64,000 nucleotides of DNA from Stieleria neptunia (GTDB lineage: Bacteria > Planctomycetota > Planctomycetia > Pirellulales > Pirellulaceae): assembly GCF_007754155.1 (NCBI RefSeq), contig NZ_CP037423.1, positions 2,480,001 through 2,544,000 of the forward strand, written 5' to 3'. This document shows positions 56,966-63,978 of the stretch, piece after piece. The position numbers and the translations under genes are program-made. Positions within the stretch are counted from its first letter, which is position 1. Each line of letters starts with the position of its first letter. The notes beneath the pieces are model-generated. The model was not told the origin of the DNA. It did no database searches and saw only the letters and a list, made by a program, of their open reading frames with translations.

Positions 56966-57427
56966 CTGCTAACCGACGCCTGACGACAGCGTCCACTTCT
57001 GCTTTCGCGTTTTCTTGCGTTCTTTTGTGGCATTTGATTCGCCGTCGTTGGACCGTGCCCCGGAGAACGCCCACCGGATGTCATCGAACCTCCGTTTACT
57101 GGGTTTCGCATTTGATGTCACGGTTCGATAGGTGCGCGGTCGACTCGGCCGGCGAAGGCAAACCGACGCCTGTCGATCGAGTACGAGCACGAGTACCGCA
57201 ATGCTGAGTACGAGTACGATCCAAGACAAACCGACGCCTGAAGTGCCGACCGCAGATTGGGACACTGGATTTCCCACGGCGATTCCGATCGAGTACATTG
57301 GCGACCAGCGGCGATGGCTCGGGCTATCGTCGTGGCCGGACGCGTGAACCACGTGGTGCACCGCAGTCGGCGAGTAGAGTTTGTTTTTGAGTTCCGGTCC
57401 ATCGCGCCGACGCGGTGACCACCGCCG
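56960..57427 (+). mobile_element. Repeat cassette X, copy 3
   Basis: 468 bp, directly after copy 2 and directly before the coding cassette 57428-58187. Confidence 0.85.
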
Positions 57428-57433
57428 TTCTGC
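57343..57433 (+). repeat. attC-like site 5 (X type)
   Basis: 91 bp. R'' CGTGAAC, R' GTTCTGC. Arms as in site 1. Confidence 0.85.
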
Positions 57434-57449
57434 GTGCAAGACAAAATCT

Positions 57450-58148
57450 ATGACCCGCAACGCATGGCGAAATTTCCGAACCGTCGTCCGCTATGTAGTC
57501 TATGCTTGCTGCGTGATAGTCGTGTTGTTTCCAATCCTGGTATGTGGATCTTTCCTCATCAATCCTTTTGGAGGATTTGCCGGATCATCGGAATTCGCTA
57601 ACAAGACTGGTTCCGCTGCCAAACGCTCGATTAATGAATGGCCTTCGAATGTTGCTACCGCGGCAGTCCGGTCGGTGTCGCGAAAACGCGACTACTCGAT
57701 CGACAGTCACTCAACGTGGTATAAGATTGAATTAGATACTGCTTCCGCTCAACTCTGGGCAGACTCTGTGCATTCAGATCGCGAGCGCCATTCTCGCGAA
57801 TCTTTACGGCCAGACGATCGAGGCTTGGAAGGCGTTCGCAGGATCGTACCTGGCCCACCACCACTACACTCAAAGACAGGTGACACACCTGACTGGTGGT
57901 CCCCGCCGCCAATCGATTTTCGCGCAACCGAAGCAATGAAGTGGTATTCCGGCTATGATTCTGGTGTTGGGCAGGCGGCATATACGGGATATGATGCTGA
58001 CAAGCAAACATTGTGGGTGTATGAGTACGCTTGCCAACATGATCGACTCTGGGAACCAGATCAGATACCTGATGGCGACGTCTTCTCGCGACTCAATGAA
58101 AACGCAGAACCAAACGATGCAACCGAGCGGCGAAAACGGGCGTTTTGA
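57450..58148 (+). CDS. Cassette gene: membrane-anchored protein of unknown function
   Basis: 232 aa from ATG 57450, 22 nt after the junction. One strong N-terminal membrane segment (about 14-38, VVYACCVIVVLFPILVCGSF) and a soluble remainder rich in Ser, Arg, Asp and aromatic residues (WWSPPPIDFRATEAMKWYSG, TLWVYEYACQHDRLWEP). The stop lies inside attC site 6. Low-GC, non-host-like codon choice. No family recognised. Confidence 0.7.
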   Translation: MTRNAWRNFRTVVRYVVYACCVIVVLFPILVCGSFLINPFGGFAGSSEFANKTGSAAKRSINEWPSNVATAAVRSVSRKRDYSIDSHSTWYKIELDTASAQLWADSVHSDRERHSRESLRPDDRGLEGVRRIVPGPPPLHSKTGDTPDWWSPPPIDFRATEAMKWYSGYDSGVGQAAYTGYDADKQTLWVYEYACQHDRLWEPDQIPDGDVFSRLNENAEPNDATERRKRAF

Positions 58149-58193
58149 AGTGGTTGATCTTCCGTCGCCGCCGGCTGATCGTCAACGTTCACG
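58104..58193 (+). repeat. attC-like site 6
   Basis: 90 bp. R'' GCAGAAC, R' GTTCACG. Arms ACGAT-G-CAACCG-A-GCGGCGA against TCGCCGC-CGGCTG-ATCGT, with one mismatch in the middle stem. Confidence 0.85.
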
Positions 58194-58656
58194 CTGGTAA
58201 CCCACGCCTGACGACAGCGCCCACTTCTTCTTTTGCGTCTTCTCGCGTTCTCTTGTGGCAATTGATTTGCTGTCGTTTGATCGTGACTCGAAGGTCGCCC
58301 ACCGGATGTCATCGAACCTCCGTTTACTGGGTTTCGCATTTGATGTCACGGTTCGATCGGTGCGCGGTCGACTCGGCTGACGAAGACAAACCGACGCCTG
58401 TCGATTCGAGTAGGAGTACGAGTACCGCAATGTTGCGTACGAGTACGATCCAAGACAATCCGACGCCTGAAGTGCCGACCGCTGATTGGGGCACGGAATT
58501 TCCCTTGGCGTTTCCGATCGGCTACATTGGCCCTTGGCGGCGACGGCTCGGGCTGTCGTCGTGGCCGGACGCGTGAACTATGTGGTGCACCGCAGTCGGC
58601 GAGTCGAGTTTGTTTTTGAGTTCAGGTCGATCGCGCCGACGCGGTGACCACCGCCG
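58188..58656 (+). mobile_element. Repeat cassette X, copy 4
   Basis: 469 bp, same start as copy 1 (TTCACGCTGGTAACCCACGC), followed by the coding cassette 58657-59978. Confidence 0.85.
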
Positions 58657-58662
58657 TTCGCC
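58572..58662 (+). repeat. attC-like site 7 (X type)
   Basis: 91 bp. R'' CGTGAAC, R' GTTCGCC. Arms as in site 1 with one or two substitutions. Confidence 0.85.
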
Positions 58663-58679
58663 AACGAGAGAGGATCGTT

Positions 58680-59399
58680 TTGCGTAGTTTCGCTTACTGT
58701 TCGCTAGACCGGCTGTGTTCGCTCTCAACGGCAACAATCATCTGCACGGCTATCTTCGCGTTCGGATGTACAAAAACCATCGAGTCCGAATCGCATGCCG
58801 AAGTACCACGCGACTCAACCGTAACACAAGAGGACGATGCCGCAAAACGAGCAATTGCATCAAACGACTCATACTGGATGGCAATGGACGGGGTGCAACA
58901 ACGCTTTCCCGACGCTGTTGTCTACACGTCACCCGGACGCGATTTCCCGCCTGGCAACCCAGATTTTACACTCGAAGAACAAGAGAGGATCGATAGCCAT
59001 CGTGGCCAGCAGGTGATTCTTCTTGTGGACATCGTTGATATCTATCGAGTCGGCACGACATACCGGATTGTTTGTCAGAACATCATGGATCACATGTTCA
59101 TTCTTGATAGCGATAAAAACACGGTTGACTCGATAATTGAAGTCGCCAAGACGGACGATGTATTTTGGAATCGTACCTTCGCAATTGTCGCCGAACTGGC
59201 CGCGTCCAAAGTTGCGTACGAGAGGCTACGTCACGCAGAGGTCGTCTATGAGGCGGAAGAGTGGTACGAAGATTCCGAGGCGGAATTGCGAGAGGAGGGG
59301 CTTCATCCCACGGTATACGTTACTGGACAGTGCGTAAGAACCGTTCACATTCCAGGTTTTGACCTATACGTTGACTGGGAGGCAATCACGCCACGTTAA
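58680..59399 (+). CDS. Cassette gene: lipoprotein
   Basis: 239 aa from TTG 58680, 23 nt after the junction. The start is set by GAGAGAGGA nearby and by the lipoprotein signal that follows (LCSLSTATIICTAIFAFGC). The soluble part has DAVVYTSPGRDFPPGNPDFT, VILLVDIVDIYRVGTTYRIV and an acidic C-terminal section (EVVYEAEEWYEDSEAELREE). No family recognised. First of two or three genes in one cassette. Confidence 0.7.
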   Translation: MRSFAYCSLDRLCSLSTATIICTAIFAFGCTKTIESESHAEVPRDSTVTQEDDAAKRAIASNDSYWMAMDGVQQRFPDAVVYTSPGRDFPPGNPDFTLEEQERIDSHRGQQVILLVDIVDIYRVGTTYRIVCQNIMDHMFILDSDKNTVDSIIEVAKTDDVFWNRTFAIVAELAASKVAYERLRHAEVVYEAEEWYEDSEAELREEGLHPTVYVTGQCVRTVHIPGFDLYVDWEAITPR

Positions 59400-59400
59400 C

Positions 59401-59640
59401 ATGGCGGGACTCGTGATTCCTGCTCCAATTATCGCAGCGGCGTTGATCTACACGCATTACGATGAGACCGCGAACGATCGAGCATACCTACAGGGGGTCA
59501 GGCGATACCGTTTTCAAGATCGACCAGCGGACCGGAGAGGTATGGCGGTATTCCCAATATCTGTTTATACCGGTAAACACATTGAAGCCGGAACGGTCAT
59601 CCAATTCCAGTTGAGTCTTCAACGCCACCACAATGATTGA
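59401..59640 (+). CDS. Cassette gene, uncertain frame: small membrane-anchored protein
   Basis: 79 aa from ATG 59401, one base after the previous stop. Starts with a hydrophobic helix (LVIPAPIIAAALIY). From about 59470 another frame reads more like a natural protein (YRGSGDTVFKIDQRTGEVWR, stop near 59615), so the gene may carry a frameshift or one of the frames may be a shadow. Confidence 0.35.
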   Translation: MAGLVIPAPIIAAALIYTHYDETANDRAYLQGVRRYRFQDRPADRRGMAVFPISVYTGKHIEAGTVIQFQLSLQRHHND

Positions 59641-59890
59641 TCCACCCGATCCCGTACTGTCTCTCTACGGCATTCGCGCCGGTGGACCTTGGATAATCGT
59701 TCACGGTTTGCGATTGGTTCAATTCGACCACCACTCGGAATGGAAATACGATCTGCATTGGACCGGGAGTGGATGGTCCAAGCCAGACGCCGACGACGCA
59801 TATGTTTTTGAGTACGAAAAGAACGCCCAATTTCACATTGATGAGAATCGCGACGAACTTATACGCTCGATCCCACGCAGCTTCGAATAG
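59633..59890 (+). CDS. Cassette gene: small protein of unknown function
   Basis: 85 aa from ATG 59633, overlapping the previous frame by eight bases. Aromatic- and Asp-rich (FDHHSEWKYDLHWTGSGWSK), no signal peptide. The stop is 8 bp before the R'' box of site 8, which supports it as the last gene of the cassette. Confidence 0.5.
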   Translation: MIDPPDPVLSLYGIRAGGPWIIVHGLRLVQFDHHSEWKYDLHWTGSGWSKPDADDAYVFEYEKNAQFHIDENRDELIRSIPRSFE

Positions 59891-59897
59891 CAAAAAC

Positions 59898-59984
59898 GGC
59901 GAACCTGCCGAAGGCATGGAGCCGGGATTGATCTGAAGCAACTTCGTTCGCCGAATGAAATGACGCCGTACTCACCCGTTCATC
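59898..59984 (+). repeat. attC-like site 8 (degenerate)
   Basis: R'' GGCGAAC is followed in the correct register by 8 nt, G, 6 nt, A and GCCGGG. GTTC boxes occur at 59945 and 59978, but neither right arm pairs with the left one. The distance to the second (87 bp) suits a decayed site. Confidence 0.45.
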
Positions 59985-60006
59985 CTTTGCATCGCCTAAC
60001 GCCTTC

Positions 60007-60561
60007 ATGCCATTTATGACTCCAAATGGACTGAAAATCCGACTTGAAGAAGTCGCATCGTTCAACGCCATTCAACAAGCACGTTTTGGAACAGCGGAAG
60101 ATGTGCTGCATTCCACCGAATCGCTTGAAATGGCTCCTGCACTTCTTTCGTTCGTCGGAGGAATGGTTGCATTTGCAGCCGGCCAGCCATTGTGGGTGGT
60201 TGTTGCGACGATGATTGCGACTCAGTTTGTCCCCCGAGAACTTTATGCTTGGATTCCCGGTTGGCTATCACTTTCTCATTTTGCAAACCCGATTTTGCGG
60301 CTGGTCGCCGGCCTTGCCGCAGGGTATTACTTCGCAGGATGGAACGGATCGTTGACTTACTTCGCTGGAATGGTTGGGGCGTTTGTTCTACCAATGATGC
60401 TAACGCCCTTGCATATTTCTATGTTTGGGATGACTCAAGCTGAACGAAGTTTTCTGCTTGCTTGTGCGAAGCACGGGGTGCCGAAATCTGCGATTGACGC
60501 CATCTTCGATGAAAACGGCGAACCAGACGATGCAGGTGAGTCGCCGAGTTTAGTTTATTGA
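60007..60561 (+). CDS. Cassette gene: membrane protein
   Basis: 184 aa from ATG 60007, about 28 nt after the GTT at 59978. Three to four hydrophobic segments (about 44-60, LLSFVGGMVAFAAG; 62-80; 93-112; 117-135, FAGMVGAFVLPMMLTPL), charged C-terminal tail. The last 15 codons run through the left arm of attC site 9 (NGEPDDAGESPSLVY). The only coding cassette here not preceded by an X copy. No family recognised. Confidence 0.75.
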   Translation: MPFMTPNGLKIRLEEVASFNAIQQARFGTAEDVLHSTESLEMAPALLSFVGGMVAFAAGQPLWVVVATMIATQFVPRELYAWIPGWLSLSHFANPILRLVAGLAAGYYFAGWNGSLTYFAGMVGAFVLPMMLTPLHISMFGMTQAERSFLLACAKHGVPKSAIDAIFDENGEPDDAGESPSLVY

Positions 60562-60606
60562 AGTGGTGAGTCCTTCGCGGCGACCACGTGATCGTTAACG
60601 TTCGCG
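60517..60606 (+). repeat. attC-like site 9
   Basis: 90 bp. R'' GGCGAAC, R' GTTCGCG. Arms ACGAT-G-CAGGTG-A-GTCGCCG against CGGCGAC-CACGTG-ATCGT. Closely related in sequence to site 11. Confidence 0.9.
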
Positions 60607-61132
60607 CTGCTGAATCGTACTCGTACTCAGGGCGCAGCCCGGTACTCGTACTCCTACTCGATACAGCTTCCAACAAACCAACGCCGGTCGCCGATGCTGC
60701 CGAATGTTGCGTTCGACCTCGCCCTCGTTGATTTCATCAGACCTCCATGGCCAGTGATGGGCGTCTGATACCACGGTTGGGATGGTGTGCTGAATCGTTG
60801 GCCACTGAGATCTCCGAGGACACCGAGGCGAGACAGTTTCTGCTCTGTGCTCTCGGAGTCCTCTGTGGCAAAGTGCACTTGAGAGTTCACACGGACGACC
60901 AACGCCTTGACCTTGCCACCATTGGGACACCGAATTTCCAGTGGCTATTCCAATCGGGTACATTGGCTGCTAGCGACGATGGTTCCAAAGTGGCGTTCCG
61001 GCCGGATGCGCGAACCACACGATGCACGCCCAGTTCGCTCATCGTTGCGAGACCCAAACTTTGACCCGTCCCCGCGATCACTCGACTGCCGACTCCAATC
61101 CGCTGGTCCGCGAACGGGGTGATCGTCGACGT
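60601..61132 (+). mobile_element. Diverged X-like cassette, copy a
   Basis: 532 bp, no credible gene. The right half aligns with X (TTGGGACACCGAATTTCC, GGGTACATTGGC). A TACGAG-rich block present in X occurs here inverted near 60618-60660 (GTACTCGTACTC). It precedes the PIN-domain cassette. Confidence 0.75.
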
Positions 61133-61138
61133 TCGCCG
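61009..61138 (+). repeat. attC-like site 10 (long-loop type)
   Basis: 130 bp. R'' CGCGAAC, R' GTTCGCC. Arms ACGAT-G-CAC(G)CCC-A-GTTCGC against GCGAAC-GGGGTG-ATCGT, with one extra base. The loop of about 65 nt is related to that of site 12 (GTTGCGA..C.CAAACTTT.AC). Confidence 0.8.
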
Positions 61139-61150
61139 ACAAGACCAAAC

Positions 61151-62155
61151 ATGTCACTTACTGTCGTTCTCGATTCGAACATCTGGCTAAATGAACAGAT
61201 GCTGCGACACAGCGTCGGTAGCGCTGTTCGCTTCTTCCTTCGTAGGCACAGCGCACACGTGGTTGTTCCAGAAGTAGTACGGCGAGAGGTCGAACTGCAT
61301 CTCGAAAAAGAATTGAAAGAACTGACATCACGTCTTCGGGAAGGGCATCGGCGACTGCTTGGACTCGTTGGAGAGCTTAAAGAACAGGTCCTGCCGACCG
61401 ACGACGAATTGACAGTAATCGCATCTACTGCGTTCGCAAACGCTGGGATTGAAATTACTGACTTCCCTTTTTCGCTTAAGTCCGCACGATCCTCATTTGA
61501 GAAGACGATTCGATCTGAGCCGCCCAGTGGGCCAAAGAATCAACAATTCAAGGATGGAGTAATCTGGGCAGATTGTCTAACGCTCGCCATGGACTCACCA
61601 GTTCTTTTCATTACGCAAGACAAGGCTTTCTACAAAGCAAAAGATTACAAAAAGGGGCTGGCAGACAATCTCATTGAAGAGGCCCAGCAGGCAACGCACG
61701 AAATATCAATCGCGCACGACATCAGTTCAATTCTTGAACGTATTGGCGACCCGATCGAAATAGATTATTCGTTTCTTCACCGCGAATACTACCCGACAAT
61801 AAGCGACGGAACAGAACGGCTTATTGGTTCCGAGGGCTACGAGCTTGCTGAATTGCTGTCAGGCGATCATACGGTTTTTGCGACAAATGATCCCAACATC
61901 GGTCATGTCGAGTTCTCCCTCCAGTATAAATGCGTTCACCCTACGCTGAGCGATGGCTCGCTGGTTGCAAAGGGAGAGTGCGTGATTAACTCCGTCTCAG
62001 GAAACCTGTCGGACTTTCGAAACCGTGGTGAAGAATTTCATTTCGTGAACGCTGAAGGTGAACAACAAAAACGCAATATCGTCCTGGGGGTCGGCAGTAT
62101 TGTGCTTGGACATCGAACGGTTCAACACTCAGTTCGAGCCGTTCTAGACGCGTAA
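61151..62155 (+). CDS. Cassette gene: PIN-domain protein (DUF4935-like)
   Basis: 334 aa from ATG 61151, 18 nt after the junction. Begins SLTVVLDSNIWLNEQML (first PIN acidic residue D9); further acidic positions are EVVRREVELHLE and KDGVIWADCLTLAMDSPVLF, then ITQDKAFYK, the normal order of a PIN nuclease. The C-terminal 150 residues are an added beta-rich domain. PIN proteins of this size are RNA- or DNA-cutting toxins or defence effectors. No antitoxin gene is visible beside it. The stop is 5 bp before attC site 11. Confidence 0.8.
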   Translation: MSLTVVLDSNIWLNEQMLRHSVGSAVRFFLRRHSAHVVVPEVVRREVELHLEKELKELTSRLREGHRRLLGLVGELKEQVLPTDDELTVIASTAFANAGIEITDFPFSLKSARSSFEKTIRSEPPSGPKNQQFKDGVIWADCLTLAMDSPVLFITQDKAFYKAKDYKKGLADNLIEEAQQATHEISIAHDISSILERIGDPIEIDYSFLHREYYPTISDGTERLIGSEGYELAELLSGDHTVFATNDPNIGHVEFSLQYKCVHPTLSDGSLVAKGECVINSVSGNLSDFRNRGEEFHFVNAEGEQQKRNIVLGVGSIVLGHRTVQHSVRAVLDA

Positions 62156-62160
62156 GAAAC

Positions 62161-62250
62161 GGCGAACCAGCGGATGCACGTGAGTCGCCGAGTTGAGTTT
62201 GTTGAAGTGGTAAGTCTTTCGCGGCGACCACGTGATCCGTATCGTTCGTG
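62161..62250 (+). repeat. attC-like site 11
   Basis: 90 bp. R'' GGCGAAC, R' GTTCGTG. Arms CGGAT-G-CACGTG-A-GTCGCCG (G62176 and A62183 extrahelical) against CGGCGAC-CACGTG-ATCCG, four unpaired bases, GTT 62244. The best-formed site in the array. Confidence 0.92.
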
Positions 62251-62677
62251 GCGGTAGACGTGGCTGCGATCGACCAACGCCTGTCGTCCATGCTGCTGAT
62301 TGGTGCGCTCGAAGTTGGCCCACTTGAAGTCATCGAACCTCCGTTTCCTAGGATTCGCTTTTGATGTCGCGGTTTGACGGGTGCGCGGTCGACTCGGCTG
62401 ACGAAGGCAAACCGACGCCTGACGACTTCAGCGCTGGCGACCGACGCCTGACATGCCGGCTGCAGATTGGGACGCTCGGATTTCCCTTGGCAAATCGAAT
62501 CGAGTACATTGGCAAGCCGCGACGATGTTCCAAACCGGCGTGCCGACCGACGCCACGAACCCGGCGATGCACCCCAGCACACTCATTGTTGCGATACACA
62601 AACTTTCACACCGACCGCCTTCATCACGCTCACGCCATCTCAATCGTAGTGGTCCGTGTGCGAGGTGATCGCTGATG
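62245..62677 (+). mobile_element. Diverged X-like cassette, copy b
   Basis: 433 bp without a credible gene. Shares GTCATCGAACCTCCGTTTCC, GTGCGCGGTCGACTCGGC and TCGAGTACATTGGC with X but ends in a long-loop attC. It precedes the cassette 62678-63292. Confidence 0.75.
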
Positions 62678-62683
62678 TTATTT
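62554..62683 (+). repeat. attC-like site 12 (long-loop type)
   Basis: 130 bp, same length as site 10. R'' CACGAAC, R' GTTATTT (the one right box without C after GTT). Arms GCGAT-G-CACCCC-A-GCACAC against GTGTGC-GAGGTG-ATCGC, with one mismatch. Confidence 0.85.
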
Positions 62684-62698
62684 GCACGGACGCTTCCA

Positions 62699-63211
62699 AT
62701 GTTCGCACCCGCTGCCATCCTAAAGACGTTTGTCGCTTTGGTGCTGATCGCGCCCCCGGCATTTGAATCAACTGACGCCACCGTCGCACGGTTGCGATCG
62801 CACGGGATCCAGCTCTCCGGCCGAGACCCGTGCGAGGGCACCGGTCTTCATTGTGCGTTGCTTCCTGTCTATACGGCGGGCGACGTTTGCTCTGTCTTTC
62901 TACCCCGACGCGGATACACGGTTGCCGATCTTCGTACGCTTTCTCGTCTTACCAACCTGCAGCATGTCCGATCAAATCGGATGCTGTCGGAACGCGAATA
63001 CAACATTCTCAATGCGTCTGTACCCAGAAGCGTATGGCTGTTCTGCAATGTGCGGCTCGATGATGGTACACTCAAGCGGTTGGGCACTCGCTATAGTCGT
63101 CAACCCAACACTTACGAAGACGTAAACGGCGACGGCGTTGTTGACGAACATGATGGATTTGATTCCGCCGCCGGTCCGGCTGTTCCACCGCGTATCGAAA
63201 ACGGCAAATAA
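62699..63211 (+). CDS. Cassette gene: exported protein of unknown function
   Basis: 170 aa from ATG 62699; an earlier ATG at 62675 straddles the attC right box, so the later start, 22 nt into the cassette, is preferred. Signal-like N-terminus (MFAPAAILKTFVALVLIAPP), then HGIQLSGRDPCEGTGLHCAL, a short leucine-rich-like stretch (VADLRTLSRLTNLQHVRSN) and a C-terminal EF-hand-like DVNGDGVVDEHDG, as in dockerin-type calcium loops. The stop falls inside the R'' box of site 13. No family recognised. Confidence 0.65.
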   Translation: MFAPAAILKTFVALVLIAPPAFESTDATVARLRSHGIQLSGRDPCEGTGLHCALLPVYTAGDVCSVFLPRRGYTVADLRTLSRLTNLQHVRSNRMLSEREYNILNASVPRSVWLFCNVRLDDGTLKRLGTRYSRQPNTYEDVNGDGVVDEHDGFDSAAGPAVPPRIENGK

Positions 63212-63298
63212 CCATGAAATGCACGCGAGGACGGGAGTCGCGGTTTTTGGTCTGCTTGCATGTTTTTCGCCCGTCCCGCGTGATTTCTACCGTTCACG
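63206..63298 (+). repeat. attC-like site 13
   Basis: 93 bp. R'' AAATAAC, R' GTTCACG. Arms GAAAT-G-CACGCG-A-GGACGGG against CCCGTCC-CGCGTG-ATTTC, fully paired. Confidence 0.9.
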
Positions 63299-63972
63299 CT
63301 GCTAGCCGACGCCTGACGACAGCGCCCACTTCTTCTTTTGCGTCTTCTCGCGTTCTCTTGTGGCAATTGATTCGCCGTCGTTTGATCGTGACTCGAAGGT
63401 CGCCCACCGGATGTCATCGAACCTCCGTTTACTGGGTTTCGCATTTGATGTCACGGTTCGATAGGTGCGCGGTCGACTCGGCCGAGGAAGACAAACCGAC
63501 GCCTGTTGATTCGGGTACGAGCACGAGTACCGCGGTGCTGAGTACGAGGGCGGCTTTCAGGCCCGGAGGGCCGGTAGAGTGTCTGCCGGTGGCGTGAGCC
63601 ACCGGGGGTGGATTCAAAGGCACGCCCTAGGCCCAGCGGGTCGACACAATATCCGGGCTTGGAGTGGACCCGGAGCCACATTGTGCCGGCCTTCCAGGCC
63701 TCCGCAAATCCGTTCTTTCGATACCGGTGGCTGACACCACCGGCAAGCATTGTGCCAGCCCTCCGGGCTTCATCCCGACTCCACATAGAAATCGGTTCAG
63801 CGAGGGGAGTGAAAGTTTCCACGGCGATTTCGATGGAGTACATTGGCAAGCAGCGGCGATGGCTCGGGCTGTCGCCATGGCCGGACGCGTGAACCATGTA
63901 GTGCACCGCAGTCGGCGAGTTGAGTTTGTTTTTGAGTTCAGGTCGATCGCGCCGACGCGGTGACCACCGCCG
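63293..63972 (+). mobile_element. Repeat cassette X, copy 5, interrupted
   Basis: 680 bp. Starts TTCACGCTGCTAGCCGACGC and matches X to about 63548. A foreign block of about 265 bp (63549-63815) replaces about 60 bp, and X resumes at TTTCCACGGCGATT and ends in site 14. Confidence 0.85.
63549..63815. repeat. GC-rich hairpin insertion inside X copy 5
   Basis: Several nested palindromes (TTTCAGGCCCGGAGGGCCGG, GGTGGCGTGAGCCACC, GCCGGCCTTCCAGGCC, ACCGGTGGCTGACACCACCG). Absent from the other four X copies, so a recent insertion with loss of about 60 bp. Confidence 0.7.
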
Positions 63973-63978
63973 TTCTGC
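63888..63978 (+). repeat. attC-like site 14 (X type)
   Basis: 91 bp. R'' CGTGAAC, R' GTTCTGC. Arms as in site 1. The next cassette begins at 63973 and runs out of the window. Confidence 0.85.
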
